A stretch of DNA of 38,966 nt from Psychrobacter piechaudii (GTDB lineage: Bacteria; Pseudomonadota; Gammaproteobacteria; Pseudomonadales; Moraxellaceae). The stretch lies in assembly GCF_900162825.1 (NCBI RefSeq), contig NZ_FUGE01000099.1, positions 1 through 38,966 of the forward strand, in the 5' to 3' direction. The notes under the pieces are model-generated. The model saw only the letters and a program-made list of their open reading frames with translations, made no database searches and had not been told where the DNA came from. Below, piece after piece: positions 27,386 to 37,874 of the stretch. Position 1 is the first letter of the stretch. Every line of letters starts with the position of its first letter. A program made the position numbers and the translations under genes.

Positions 27386-27950
27386 AGAACCGATGCTCAA
27401 TACAAATGAGGGGAAATTATAGTAATACTATCTTAATCTTTATGGGGACTAGTTTAACATGTGCAAGTTACACTTTTCGCCTGCTGTTAGCACCCATAAG
27501 CTAACAGAATAATATAATATTTATTTAATCAATGACTTATGAAATTTATGATACTTAGATTAATATCGATTTAAGCGGGCCTGATGTGGAGCTTGGTAGG
27601 GCGGTTTTTTTAGGGTAATAAATGTTTCTGTAAAGAATATACAATAAAATATATGACCTATGAGTCAGTGATTGCGCTGTGACATCAAGGGGTTAAATCC
27701 CCTACACTAACCGGCGTAAATGATGACTCAACACACAGCTGCTAAGGTAAAGATATAAAGCGGCAAGTTATATGATAGTAATTTACTACACTGTGTGCGC
27801 TCTAATAATATAGAATCTATAGAAGCCTATGTTTTACAGCTTACGCTTTACCTAAGCTTATTAGAATATAATTAAAGTGATTTAGCTTATGACGTGGAGT
27901 GATTGCACGTGAAGCTTAAAATAAAGCAATAAAATAACAAGGAGATTTAC
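27386..27950. other. Divergent ispA-fadB intergenic region with nested inverted repeats
   Basis: 565 bases without a gene. TGAGTCA (27661-27667) and TGACTCA (27724-27730) form inverted arms around the hairpin AGGGG-TTAAAT-CCCCT (27688-27703). Further on lies the palindrome TATAGA-A-TCTATA (27809-27821). A TATAAT at 27867-27872 could be the fadB -10, although the -35 is poor. AAGGAG at 27940-27945 is the fadB ribosome site. These repeats are candidates for operators controlling beta-oxidation. Confidence 0.5.
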
Positions 27951-30110
27951 ATGATATATCAAGGTAACCGCATTACGGTATCATTGTTAGATGATGGCAT
28001 TGCCAACCTACAGTTTAATGCTGAAGGCGAGAGCGTTAATAAATTTGATGCCGAAACCAATAAACAGTTCGACGAAGCTGTGACCGCTCTAGAAAAAGCA
28101 GATAATGTAAAAGGCCTAATTGTCACCTCTACCAAAGGCGTATTTATCGCTGGTGCAGACATCACAGAATTTGTGGCCCATTTCAATAAAGAAGAAGAAG
28201 AAATTACAAACTGGATCGTTGAAATCAACGGTGTATTCAACCGCTTTGAAGATCTGCCATTCCCTAAAGTAGCTGCGATTAACGGTGCTGCTCTAGGTGG
28301 CGGTTGTGAAATGACCCTAGTTTGTGAATACCGTGTAATGGGCGAAAAAGCTCAAATCGGCCTTCCAGAAACTCAGCTAGGTATCTTCCCAGGCTTTGGC
28401 GGTAGTGTGCGTACCCCACGTGTTATCGGTATTGACAATGCGTTAGAGTTAATTGCAACGGGTAAGGCTCAAAAGCCAGCCGAAGCGCTTAAATTAGGCT
28501 TGGTTGATGCGGTTGTAGCACAAGACGACCTGGAAGCAGCCGCCATTGACCTAGTCAAAAAAGCAATCGCGGGTGATTTAGACTGGCAAGCGAAGCGTGA
28601 AGAGAAGCTGCAACCGGTTAAGCTAAATCAGCTTGAGCAAGCGATGGCATTCAACAGTGCCAAAGGCGCTATCTTCGCTAAAGCAAATCCTAAACAGTAC
28701 CCAGCTCCTGCCATCGCTATCGAAGCGATTGAAAAGCATGTGAACTTGGGCCGCAATGAAGCGATTAAAGTAGAAGCGGCTCATTTCGCTAAAGCGGCTA
28801 AAACCTCCCAAGCAGAAAGTTTAGTAGGTTTATTCTTAAACGATCAAGCGGTTAAGAAACTGGCCAAAAAACACACTAAGAATGCTCATGAAATCAATGA
28901 AGCTGCGGTACTTGGTGCTGGTATCATGGGCGGCGGTATTGCTTATCAAGCAGCCTCGAAAGGTCTGCCAATTATCATGAAAGACATCAAGTCTGAGCAA
29001 TTAGACTTAGGTATGGGTGAAGCCAGCAAGCTGCTAGGGAAAATGGTCGAGCGTAAGAGAATGACGCCAGCGCAAATGGGTGAAACGCTAAGTCGTATTC
29101 GTCCAACCCTTAACTACGGCGATTTTGGTGAAACTGACATCGTTATCGAAGCGGTTGTTGAGAATCCAAAAGTTAAGCACGCAGTATTGAAAGAAGTAGA
29201 AGGATTGGTTAAAGAAAACGCTATCCTAGCTTCTAACACTTCAACCATCTCTATCACGCATTTGGCCACTGTGCTTGAGCGCCCAGAGAACTTTGTGGGT
29301 ATGCACTTCTTTAACCCAGTGCATCGTATGCCATTAGTGGAAGTTATCCGTGGTGAGAAATCATCAGAAGAAGCAATTGCTACCACAGTTGCTCTGGCTC
29401 AGCGTATGGGTAAAGTGCCTGTTGTTGTAAACGACTGCCCAGGCTTCTTAGTAAACCGCGTATTGTTCCCATACTTCGGCGCGTTTGACTTGCTATTGAA
29501 AGAAGGTGCTGATTTCGTACACGTTGATAAAGTAATGGAGAAATTCGGCTGGCCTATGGGTCCTGCCTACTTAATCGACGTGGTAGGTCTAGACACGGGC
29601 GTACATGGTGCAGACGTCATGGCAGAAGGCTTCCCAGATCGTATGAAGCCAGACTACAAAGGCGCTATCAAGCATCTGTTTGAAAACAACCGCTTAGGTC
29701 AGAAAAATGGTGTTGGTTTCTATAAGTACGAGATGGACAAACGCGGTAAGCCGAAGAAAACTGCTGACGAAGCCACTTACGAGCTATTAAAAGCGACCAC
29801 TGATGGCGATACGCAAAAATTTGATGATCAAACCATCGTCGATCGTATGATGCTAGCCTTCTGTAACGAAACGGTTCGCTGCTTAGAAGACAACATCGTT
29901 GCTACTCCAGCCGAAGCTGATATGGCAATGATCATGGGCGTTGGTTTCCCTGCATTCCGTGGTGGTCCATGCCGTTATATCGACCAACTAGGCCTTGATA
30001 ACTACTTAGCGCTATGTGAGAAATATGCTCACCTAGGCAAAGCTTATGAAGCGCCACAGAAAATCCGTGATATGGCTGCAGCCGGCGAAACTTTTTACCC
30101 AAAAGCCTAA
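27951..30110 (+). CDS. fadB: Fatty acid oxidation complex alpha subunit FadB
   Basis: 719-residue multifunctional enzyme of beta-oxidation. The N-terminal crotonase domain has the oxyanion hole in [10 protein letters not shown] and catalytic Glu residues E120 and E140 ([21 protein letters not shown]). The C-terminal 3-hydroxyacyl-CoA dehydrogenase has the NAD motif LGAGIMGGG (321-329), then [16 protein letters not shown] and [16 protein letters not shown]. It hydrates enoyl-CoA and oxidises the product to 3-ketoacyl-CoA inside the alpha2beta2 complex with FadA. An excellent AAGGAG lies upstream. fadA follows after 131 nt on the same strand, so the pair is very likely an operon. Confidence 0.97.
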   Translation: MIYQGNRITVSLLDDGIANLQFNAEGESVNKFDAETNKQFDEAVTALEKADNVKGLIVTSTKGVFIAGADITEFVAHFNKEEEEITNWIVEINGVFNRFEDLPFPKVAAINGAALGGGCEMTLVCEYRVMGEKAQIGLPETQLGIFPGFGGSVRTPRVIGIDNALELIATGKAQKPAEALKLGLVDAVVAQDDLEAAAIDLVKKAIAGDLDWQAKREEKLQPVKLNQLEQAMAFNSAKGAIFAKANPKQYPAPAIAIEAIEKHVNLGRNEAIKVEAAHFAKAAKTSQAESLVGLFLNDQAVKKLAKKHTKNAHEINEAAVLGAGIMGGGIAYQAASKGLPIIMKDIKSEQLDLGMGEASKLLGKMVERKRMTPAQMGETLSRIRPTLNYGDFGETDIVIEAVVENPKVKHAVLKEVEGLVKENAILASNTSTISITHLATVLERPENFVGMHFFNPVHRMPLVEVIRGEKSSEEAIATTVALAQRMGKVPVVVNDCPGFLVNRVLFPYFGAFDLLLKEGADFVHVDKVMEKFGWPMGPAYLIDVVGLDTGVHGADVMAEGFPDRMKPDYKGAIKHLFENNRLGQKNGVGFYKYEMDKRGKPKKTADEATYELLKATTDGDTQKFDDQTIVDRMMLAFCNETVRCLEDNIVATPAEADMAMIMGVGFPAFRGGPCRYIDQLGLDNYLALCEKYAHLGKAYEAPQKIRDMAAAGETFYPKA

Positions 30111-30181
30111 TACCATAAGCTTGGGACGACTAAATAATTAATTAGTCAACTGATGCTGCCATCTGCCTTATTAGCACATGA

Positions 30182-31414
<1,233 letters not shown>

Positions 31415-31472
31415 ACCAAAAAAAGTTAAATAATAGAGCAAAAAGTTCTGTTTATTTATCTTGTATAAAAGG

Positions 31473-31504
31473 CACCTCTAACGTAATGTTAGAGGTGTTT
31501 TTTT
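31473..31504 (+). terminator. Strong intrinsic terminator after fadA
   Basis: Perfect 10-bp stem CACCTCTAAC / GTTAGAGGTG, 5-nt loop and seven T. Confidence 0.93.
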
Positions 31505-31555
31505 ATGTCTTTCTTAGGCAAAATAAATTCATATTTCGCCAAAAGGTATTGTCTT

Positions 31556-32017
31556 ATGTCTAATAATAAAACGCTCGATTCTGTCAAAAGCAATCAAACC
31601 ACTCAAAACTCAACATCTGGTGACAACCATAAAAACCCTTATAGAAAAGCAGCTTTAACCAAGCTTTTTTTAATCACAGCTGTGGGGGTGGGGCTAAGTT
31701 TGATATCTAGTGCCAAGTTAGCAGCAACAGGCTTAGCCGATAAAAAAGACTCGGGCTCGATTAAGCCACAAATACTGGCAGGAAAAGTAACCAAAAGCTT
31801 GGAGCAATTTAGCTTTACCACTGAGCAGGGCGTGCAATATCATGTAGCAGACCCGAGTAATATACTGGATGATTTGGCCAAAAAAAGAAGGATAGTGGAC
31901 AGCCTTTATACCTTAAATCGGGTTCGAGTAAAGGCAGTAATCAGTAAGGCCGGTAATTATGGTCATATGGGCTATTATGAGCGTCAGCTTACCATCGTTG
32001 GGATTGCTGATAGGTAA
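31556..32017 (+). CDS. Small membrane-anchored protein of unknown function
   Basis: I do not recognise this 153-residue protein. A polar Asn/Thr/Ser-rich start (MSNNKTLDSVKSNQTTQNST) is followed by the basic HKNPYRKAALTK and one hydrophobic segment (LFLITAVGVGLSLISSA), which suggests a signal-anchor with the rest outside the membrane. The C-terminal part is mixed, with YTLNRVRVKAVISKAGNYGH and a final ERQLTIVGIADR, and could form a small beta-rich domain. The ATG at 31556 has AAAAGG 9 nt upstream. The in-frame ATG at 31505 lies directly on the T-run of the fadA terminator and is rejected. No operon partner. Confidence 0.7.
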   Translation: MSNNKTLDSVKSNQTTQNSTSGDNHKNPYRKAALTKLFLITAVGVGLSLISSAKLAATGLADKKDSGSIKPQILAGKVTKSLEQFSFTTEQGVQYHVADPSNILDDLAKKRRIVDSLYTLNRVRVKAVISKAGNYGHMGYYERQLTIVGIADR

Positions 32018-32125
32018 TGATGCGAAAAATTACAACAACTGTTCACCAAAGAGTTTGACCCAGTGACACTTATATGACTTAATAGGGACAGGTATTTTTG
32101 TCCTCAACGACACAAGGAGTGTGTT

Positions 32126-32704
32126 ATGTCAAAAACTATTACCACAGATAAAACCTATCGTATCATACGCGAAAATACTCAGGCTATGGTCATTGATGTG
32201 CAACAGAAACTTGCTCCGCATATCTATCGCCATGAGGAAATTGTCAAAAAGACACTGACTCTAATTAAAGGTCTACAGCTACTTGATGTCCCTATTGTCC
32301 TAAATGAGCAATACAAAAAAGGGCTTGGTGAGACGCTGCCTGAAATCATGGAAGTACTAGATACCTCGAAGGCCAAAATTATTGAAAAGGTCACTTTCAG
32401 TGCTTGCGATAATGATGAAACTTGGAACTATCTGGCGCAGCAAAACCGTATTTCAGTGCTGGTGTTTGGGATGGAAACTCATATCTGTGTGATGCAAACC
32501 GTGCTAGACCTACTTGATAATGGCATGCAGCTTGTGGTGATTGCCGATGCCACAGGCTCTCGTGATGCTTATGACCGTCGCCAAGCCATTCGCCGTATGC
32601 GTAGAGCAGGCGCTGTGATAACTACTACTGAGGCGATATTGTTTGAGTTGTGCCGCTCGAGTAAGGATCCGGTATTTAAAGCCATTAGCCAATTAATTAA
32701 ATAG
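32126..32704 (+). CDS. Isochorismatase-fold cysteine hydrolase
   Basis: 192-residue member of the isochorismatase-like family. The usual catalytic triad is visible: D24 in AMVIDVQQKLAP, K88 in IEKVTFSAC, and nucleophile C121 in VFGMETHICVMQTVLDLL. The sequence resembles the ISOC1/ISOC2-type branch rather than nicotinamidase or true isochorismatase. No isochorismate or siderophore genes lie nearby, so the substrate is unknown. AAGGAG 6 nt before the ATG fixes the start. It is followed by a hairpin terminator. Confidence 0.88.
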   Translation: MSKTITTDKTYRIIRENTQAMVIDVQQKLAPHIYRHEEIVKKTLTLIKGLQLLDVPIVLNEQYKKGLGETLPEIMEVLDTSKAKIIEKVTFSACDNDETWNYLAQQNRISVLVFGMETHICVMQTVLDLLDNGMQLVVIADATGSRDAYDRRQAIRRMRRAGAVITTTEAILFELCRSSKDPVFKAISQLIK

Positions 32705-32760
32705 CTTATAGCTCATTGAATAAATAAAACCGAAAAGCCTTAATCTCTATTTAGTTAAAT

Positions 32761-32799
32761 AATCCGTGATAAAGTCAGCTGGCTTGGTCACGGATTTTT
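32761..32799 (+). terminator. Intrinsic terminator after the isochorismatase-fold gene
   Basis: 9-bp stem AATCCGTGA / TCACGGATT with an 18-nt loop, ending in a T-run. Confidence 0.8.
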
Positions 32800-32919
32800 G
32801 TTAGCTATAACTCGGCTGCTTAAGAGAGTCAGACCCCTAGGTCAGTAGCGTAGCCTTGTATAAGCCCTTATATTGCATTAGCCTATAACAATACTTTCTA
32901 CCAAGACACAAGGTTTTCC

Positions 32920-33537
32920 ATGTCATTACCCACCACAAAAAATAAAGCTGATAAACCGCTGAGCATGACCGAAATTACCGAGTTTTTATTAGAGCTTGAT
33001 GCGTTAAAGCGGGTTAACCGGCGCAGTTATGTCACTCAGGCTAATCGGCTAGAGAACTCGGCGGAACACTCGTGGCATTTGGCCATGGCCTGCTGGTCTA
33101 TCGCAGAATTGTTTCAACTTGACGTGAATCATGAAAAGCTTTTGAAGTTGGCCCTGGTACATGATTTGGGTGAGATTGATGCCGGCGATACTTTTCTGTA
33201 CGACAGCAGTCGCAGCGAGGCACATATTGAGGAGCGGCAGGGGATTGTGCGTTTACAGGCACATGGTGGCAGTGGCATTGATAATTTGCTTGACGTCTGG
33301 GATGAGCAAGAGACCGGCAGCAGTCCTGAAACCCAATTATTAAAAGCCATTGATCGTCTGTTGCCCTTCTTACTAAATATAAATACTGGGGGTAAAACTT
33401 GGAGCAATCACGGGGTTAAGCGCTCACAGGTGGCTGGTATGCATGCTTTTATTGCCGACAGTTTTCCAGTTATTCATGAGTGGATAGAAAAACAGATTGA
33501 TTATGCCACTGAGCAAGGCTGGCTAATTGATGCCTGA
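32920..33537 (+). CDS. HD-domain phosphohydrolase (YfbR/HDDC2-like, possible 5'-deoxynucleotidase)
   Basis: 205-residue HD hydrolase. The metal ligands are visible as H50 (ENSAEHSWHLA), H81-D82 (ALVHDLGEIDAGD) and D145 (LKAIDRLLPFLLN). This matches the HD_3 group, which includes YfbR and HDDC2, enzymes that dephosphorylate deoxynucleoside monophosphates. The activity here is inferred. AAGG lies 6 nt before the ATG. The gene is convergent with psd. The hairpin that follows carries its T-run on the minus strand, so no clear terminator belongs to this gene. Confidence 0.85.
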   Translation: MSLPTTKNKADKPLSMTEITEFLLELDALKRVNRRSYVTQANRLENSAEHSWHLAMACWSIAELFQLDVNHEKLLKLALVHDLGEIDAGDTFLYDSSRSEAHIEERQGIVRLQAHGGSGIDNLLDVWDEQETGSSPETQLLKAIDRLLPFLLNINTGGKTWSNHGVKRSQVAGMHAFIADSFPVIHEWIEKQIDYATEQGWLIDA

Positions 33538-33565
33538 TGCATGGCAATAAGTAAAAATGTTATTA

Positions 33566-33595
33566 AAAAAATAAAGGTGCACGAGGGGCACCTTT
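33566..33595 (-). terminator. Intrinsic terminator after psd
   Basis: 8-bp stem AAAGGTGC / GCACCTTT. On the minus strand it is followed by TTATTTTTTT; on the plus strand no T-run follows. Confidence 0.8.
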
Positions 33596-33627
33596 AAGAT
33601 AATGAAAATTATACGGATATCAGTAGG

Positions 33628-34539
33628 TTAAGCTTTATTAGCCACACCCAAAAGCTGACCCATTTGCACCACAGAGCCATGCTCCATGTCTTGTGACCAC
33701 TCAACACCGGCAGACTTTGGCATTACCACAATAGCGGTTGAGCCCAAGTAAAAACGACCTAACTCATCGCCTTTTTTCAAGCTCAGGTTGTGCTCTAAGG
33801 TTTGGATGCTGTCAGAGCGGTCAATTTTGCCAGTGGCCACGGTTTCGATGCCAGCCACAATCATCGCGCCCACTAAGACCACAGCGGCACGGCCATACTG
33901 AGTCTCAAAAATACAGACTAGACGCTCATTACGGGCAAATAAATCGGGGACATTCTGCGCCGTGACATTATTCACTGAGAATAAGGTGCCAGGCACATAG
34001 CGGGTCTCAATCAAGGTGCCATCAAATGGCATGTGAACTCTGTGATAATTACTTGGCGCTAAGTACACCGTAGCAAAGCTACCGCCTTCATAATAGTTAC
34101 CGTCTTGATTATTGGTATCGGCTAATAGGTGACCCACCGCATAATCACGGCCTTTGGCTTGTAATATTTGGCCTTGCTCAATATAACCGATTTGTGAAAT
34201 TATGCCGTCAGCGGGTGAGACAATACCTTGCTCGGTGTCATCGATAGGACGAGCTTCTTCGGCTAATTCTCGGGTAAAAAAGTCGTTAAAGCTTTTGAAG
34301 TCTGCTAGATTTTGTCTTGCATATTCTTCTAAGGTAATACCATAAGCTTTGGCGAAAGTATTAACGAATGCTTTTTTGACAATGGGGTTTTGACTGGCAG
34401 CCAGACGACCTGCAACCTCACTAATTTTTTGTTGGGGAACTAAGTGTTGGGCTGCGGTAAATAGACCGTCACGAGTGAGTAACTGTTGAGCTTTTTGTTT
34501 TAATGAGTCTTTCATTATATTTTTCATAAGGAGTATCAT
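33628..34539 (-). CDS. psd: Phosphatidylserine decarboxylase proenzyme
   Basis: Inner-membrane enzyme that decarboxylates phosphatidylserine to phosphatidylethanolamine. Residues are numbered from the ATG at 34539 (303 residues). The self-cleavage site is LGST (265-268), giving the pyruvoyl group on S267 and short alpha and long beta chains. Triad residues are D111 in SPADG and the His pair in NYHRVHMPF (H166, H169). Other ATGs at 34527 and 34515 give 299 or 295 residues. None of the three has a recognisable Shine-Dalgarno on the minus strand, so the true start is open. It stands alone, divergent from dtd. Confidence 0.94.
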   Translation of the reverse strand: MILLMKNIMKDSLKQKAQQLLTRDGLFTAAQHLVPQQKISEVAGRLAASQNPIVKKAFVNTFAKAYGITLEEYARQNLADFKSFNDFFTRELAEEARPIDDTEQGIVSPADGIISQIGYIEQGQILQAKGRDYAVGHLLADTNNQDGNYYEGGSFATVYLAPSNYHRVHMPFDGTLIETRYVPGTLFSVNNVTAQNVPDLFARNERLVCIFETQYGRAAVVLVGAMIVAGIETVATGKIDRSDSIQTLEHNLSLKKGDELGRFYLGSTAIVVMPKSAGVEWSQDMEHGSVVQMGQLLGVANKA

Positions 34540-34697
34540 CGTAAGCTGTGAAAATAGAAGGTAAAAACCGTAAATTTAAAAGAAACTAAAAATAAACTTT
34601 AATAGATGGCTAGTTTATCATAAACCGTATTAAACCACGTTAACAGTAACAGCCTAGTAGTGAGATAGTGGTATAAAGAAGGTATTGAGGTATTAAT

Positions 34698-35138
34698 ATG
34701 AAGGCTTTAATTCAGAGGGTAAGTGCCGCCAGTGTGACGGTTGATGGTCAGATTGTGGGTGAGATTGAGCAAGGTATCTTGGCTTATATTGGTTTGGGTC
34801 CTGAAGATGATATTGAGACCGCCCAAAAGATGGTCGATAAAATATTGACCTATCGTATTTTTGATAATGAAGCAGGTAAGCTGGATAAAAATGTGCAGCA
34901 AGTAGAAGGTGGGTTGCTGTTAGTTTCCCAGTTTACGTTAATGGCCAAAACTGATAAGGGTCGCCGCCCAGATTTTGGGGGAGCAATGGCACCAGCGCAG
35001 GCCAGTGAACTATTTGAGCAGATGGTAGCTTATGCCAAACAGCAATATTCAAAAGTAGAGACCGGTGAGTTTGGGGCTAATATGCTAGTCAAAGCAGACA
35101 ACGATGGCCCGCTAAATTTTATTTTAGAGATAGATTAA
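34698..35138 (+). CDS. dtd: D-aminoacyl-tRNA deacylase
   Basis: 146-residue DTD homodimeric enzyme that removes D-amino acids (and glycine mischarged on tRNA-Ala) from tRNA. It begins MKALIQRVSAASVTVDG. The first signature, SQFTLMA, is at 77-83. The second signature, normally NxGPxT, reads NDGPLN (135-140): the Gly-cisPro pair that defines chirality is kept, while the last Thr is Asn. Length is normal. GAGG 7 nt before the ATG supports the start. It is separated from phoB by 257 nt containing PhoB boxes. Confidence 0.94.
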   Translation: MKALIQRVSAASVTVDGQIVGEIEQGILAYIGLGPEDDIETAQKMVDKILTYRIFDNEAGKLDKNVQQVEGGLLLVSQFTLMAKTDKGRRPDFGGAMAPAQASELFEQMVAYAKQQYSKVETGEFGANMLVKADNDGPLNFILEID

Positions 35139-35260
35139 TATTAATGCCTGTCATTTAGGTCACTTCCATTTATTAAGGCTATTTGTTATTAGGGTTATTT
35201 GATACAGTTTAAAGCTAAGTTATTGACTTTAATACTGACTTAATCTGATAAGTTCCTTAT

Positions 35261-35278
35261 TTGTCATCTGATTGTCAT
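35261..35278 (+). promoter_or_regulatory. PhoB box 1 upstream of phoB
   Basis: TTGTCAT-CTGA-TTGTCAT. Two identical 7-bp half-sites 4 bp apart, matching the PHO-box layout. Confidence 0.8.
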
Positions 35279-35287
35279 AATTATAGG

Positions 35288-35305
35288 CTGTAATATAACG
35301 GTCAT
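35288..35305 (+). promoter_or_regulatory. PhoB box 2 upstream of phoB
   Basis: CTGTAAT-ATAA-CGGTCAT. A second PHO-box-like site, 90 nt before the phoB ATG. A TATGAG at 35311-35316 may be the -10 of a PhoB-activated promoter. Confidence 0.75.
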
Positions 35306-35395
35306 AATTTTATGAGCCAAATTACCAGATATTGAAACTTTATTAGCAATAACAGGCTCAGTATCAGAGATGTAAACTATAGGACAATAAATAAG

Positions 35396-36097
35396 ATGAA
35401 TACAGAAACCATATTGGTTGTAGAGGATGAACCCGCTATCCGTGAAATGATAGTTACCACGTTAGAGATGGCAGGATTTGAATGTCTGCAGGCTGAAGAT
35501 GTTAATGAGGCGCATAACCAAGTTGTTGATCATCGACCTGCTTTGATTTTATTAGACTGGATGTTACCCGGCAATCAGTCAGGCATAGACTTATGTCGTC
35601 GCCTTAAAAAAGATGAGATGCTTTCAGAACTGCCCATTATTATGTTGACCGCAAGAGGCGAGGAGGATAATAAAGTACAGGGGCTGGATGCCGGCGCCGA
35701 TGACTATATTACTAAGCCTTTTTCTACCCGTGAGCTGATATCGAGAATCAAGGCGGTCCTTCGTCGTAGTAATGCTTTATCAGGGGATAAGCCTATTGAA
35801 GCCCAAGGGTTAAGTCTAGACCCTGTGAGCCAGCGCGTATCAGCGGATGGCACACCGGTTGAAATCGGACCCACTGAATATCGTTTGTTGGCCTTTTTTA
35901 TGAGCCATCCAGAGCGTGCCTATACGCGGACCCAATTACTAGATCAGGTATGGGGCGGTAATGTGTATGTAGAAGATCGGACCATTGATGTTCACATTCG
36001 ACGCTTACGTAAGGTGCTCGAGCCTTATGACTATGCTAAATTTATCCAAACGGTGCGTGGCACTGGTTATCGTTTCTCCACCCAAGTGAATGGGTAA
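35396..36097 (+). CDS. phoB: Phosphate regulon response regulator PhoB
   Basis: 233-residue OmpR-class regulator. Receiver domain with E10-D11 and phospho-acceptor D54 in [12 protein letters not shown], a signature of PhoB, then [11 protein letters not shown] and [10 protein letters not shown]. The C-terminal winged helix contains [17 protein letters not shown] and ends [11 protein letters not shown]. It activates phosphate-starvation genes at PHO boxes. Two such boxes precede its own gene. AGGA lies 11 nt before the ATG. phoR follows after 142 nt. Confidence 0.96.
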   Translation: MNTETILVVEDEPAIREMIVTTLEMAGFECLQAEDVNEAHNQVVDHRPALILLDWMLPGNQSGIDLCRRLKKDEMLSELPIIMLTARGEEDNKVQGLDAGADDYITKPFSTRELISRIKAVLRRSNALSGDKPIEAQGLSLDPVSQRVSADGTPVEIGPTEYRLLAFFMSHPERAYTRTQLLDQVWGGNVYVEDRTIDVHIRRLRKVLEPYDYAKFIQTVRGTGYRFSTQVNG

Positions 36098-36239
36098 GTG
36101 GCTCTTTGATCCATACGCTATGATTCTTTAGTCAAAATTTTTGGCTTTATAATGGGCTCTATCATAAGAGCCAAATGTAGAGGGTGTTAAGGGCCGTACT
36201 GCTAACTATGTTGTTTTTTATCATTGAACTGAGAGTGTC

Positions 36240-37706
36240 ATGAGCCCTTCTAAGAGACAGCCTGCCACCAGTAGCGAGAGTCCTCGGTCGGCTTTGCTAT
36301 GGTCAGATTTGAAATGGTTGGTCACCTTAACTCTATTGGGCACCGTCCTTGGCCATTATTTCCTCAACTCAGTGCCTTGGGGGATTATAGTGGCATTGTT
36401 GCTCTATAACCTCTGGCGGTTATATGCGGTGCAACAGTTCTATGGCTGGATGACCAAGTCTTTAACTTTACCGCCTCCTGAGCTGTCTGGCAGCCTGACC
36501 TTCATGGCCAATAAGCTGTATGAGAGTAAAAAACTAGAACAAATGACCCATCAGAAAATGATGGGACTAATCAAAAAAATCCGCAGCTCATTGTTGGCCT
36601 TGCAAGACGCTGTGATCTTGCTCGATAAAGAGGACAGTTTAGAGTGGTGGAACCAGGCTGCGGAAACCTTGTTGGATTTGCGCTCAGAGGATCAGGGCCG
36701 AAGCATTTTGGATCTGATTAATCTGCCTGAGTTTACCAACTATTATGTTGATGCTGTCTCCCCGAATGATGGGGTGCGTATGCGCTCTTGGCGAGACTAT
36801 GAAAGGTTTTTGCAATGTGAGGTGACTCATTTTGGCAATGAAAAGTTGCTCATTATTTATGATGTGACCCGCCTGCAGCATTTAGAACAGATGCGCAAAG
36901 ACTTCGTGGGGAATGTGTCCCATGAACTGCGTACCCCTTTAACCGTATTGATGGGGTATATTGAGACCTTCTCTGACCAGCCAGATTTAGATCCTAAGTG
37001 GCAACGTGGCTTTAGTTTAATGACCCAGCAAACCCAGCGGATGAATCATATTATTAATGATTTATTGCTGCTGTCCCGTCTCGAAAACGAAGAATCTATT
37101 AATATTGAGCGGGTCGATATGCCTAAGCTGATGACCAGTATTTTTGATGATGCCCAAGCCTATAACAGAGATTATGGGCACCTCATCGACCTGCATATAG
37201 ATTCTCAGCTAGATGTCTATGGCTCTTACGGTTACCTAAATAGTGCTTTATTAAACCTAGTTACCAATGCCATAAAATATACGCCGAAAGGCGGAGTGGT
37301 CAAAATTGCTTGGCAAGAAGTGAGAGAGGGGTGTTTGTTTTCAGTGCAAGACAATGGTATTGGTATTGCGCCTGAGCATCTTGAGCGTTTGACTGAGCGC
37401 TTTTATAGAGTCGATAGTGGGCGTAGTAGAAGCACTGGTGGTACCGGCTTAGGCCTGGCTATTGTGAAACATGTACTGTATCAACATGGCGCCAAATTAA
37501 AAGTTGACTCTCAGGAAGGCAAGGGCTCTACTTTTAGCGTATTTTTCCCAGCCCGTTGCATCTATCGAGAAAAGGCAGAGAGCACAAAGAAGAAAGGGAG
37601 GCAAAAGGTTACCCATAATACGGACGCTATTGAGGATTCCTCTGACGACGCCATTGATACTGAACCGCCACTACTTTTAGAGGCCCCTAAAAAATTAGCT
37701 GAGTAG
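36240..37706 (+). CDS. phoR: Phosphate regulon sensor histidine kinase PhoR
   Basis: 488-residue membrane kinase that phosphorylates PhoB when phosphate is scarce. Two hydrophobic segments near residues 26-42 and 47-60 form a short membrane hairpin without a periplasmic domain, as in E. coli PhoR. A PAS domain follows (AVILLDKEDSLEWWNQAAE). The dimerisation domain has H228 in FVGNVSHELRTPLTVL. The ATPase boxes are LVTNAIKYTPKGG (N), DNGIGIAPEHL (G1) and GGTGLGLAIVKHVL (G2). A Lys-rich and then acidic tail of about 45 residues follows the kinase core, making the protein longer than usual (about 431 aa in E. coli). A strong terminator closes the unit. Confidence 0.95.
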   Translation: MSPSKRQPATSSESPRSALLWSDLKWLVTLTLLGTVLGHYFLNSVPWGIIVALLLYNLWRLYAVQQFYGWMTKSLTLPPPELSGSLTFMANKLYESKKLEQMTHQKMMGLIKKIRSSLLALQDAVILLDKEDSLEWWNQAAETLLDLRSEDQGRSILDLINLPEFTNYYVDAVSPNDGVRMRSWRDYERFLQCEVTHFGNEKLLIIYDVTRLQHLEQMRKDFVGNVSHELRTPLTVLMGYIETFSDQPDLDPKWQRGFSLMTQQTQRMNHIINDLLLLSRLENEESINIERVDMPKLMTSIFDDAQAYNRDYGHLIDLHIDSQLDVYGSYGYLNSALLNLVTNAIKYTPKGGVVKIAWQEVREGCLFSVQDNGIGIAPEHLERLTERFYRVDSGRSRSTGGTGLGLAIVKHVLYQHGAKLKVDSQEGKGSTFSVFFPARCIYREKAESTKKKGRQKVTHNTDAIEDSSDDAIDTEPPLLLEAPKKLAE

Positions 37707-37769
37707 GGATCAAAATATTATCTAAAACTATTTGAATTACTAACCTATTAAATCAGATTACGCTCATAA

Positions 37770-37804
37770 AAAAAGAGCCATTCACTAAGTGAAAGGCTCT
37801 TTTT
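37770..37804. terminator. Strong terminator between phoR and slyD
   Basis: AAAAGAGCC / GGCTCTTTT outer stem with inner TTCAC-TAA-GTGAA, between convergent genes; the A/T runs suit both directions. Confidence 0.92.
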
Positions 37805-37874
37805 CATTGATATCATCATATAGATCTAAAAAGTATAAATCCAAAGATATCAAGTAAACTGTGGTGAGCAGTTC

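Noticed and set aside
31505-31555. ATG at 31505 as start of the small unknown protein
   Set aside because: It sits directly on the T-run of the fadA terminator without room for a ribosome site. The ATG at 31556 has AAAAGG.
33573-33595. Hairpin as terminator of the HD-domain gene
   Set aside because: No T-run follows on the plus strand. The T-rich side belongs to the minus strand and fits psd.
34528-34533. AAGGAG on the plus strand within the psd start region
   Set aside because: It looks like a ribosome site but no plausible plus-strand frame follows; on the minus strand it reads CTCCTT and does not help psd.
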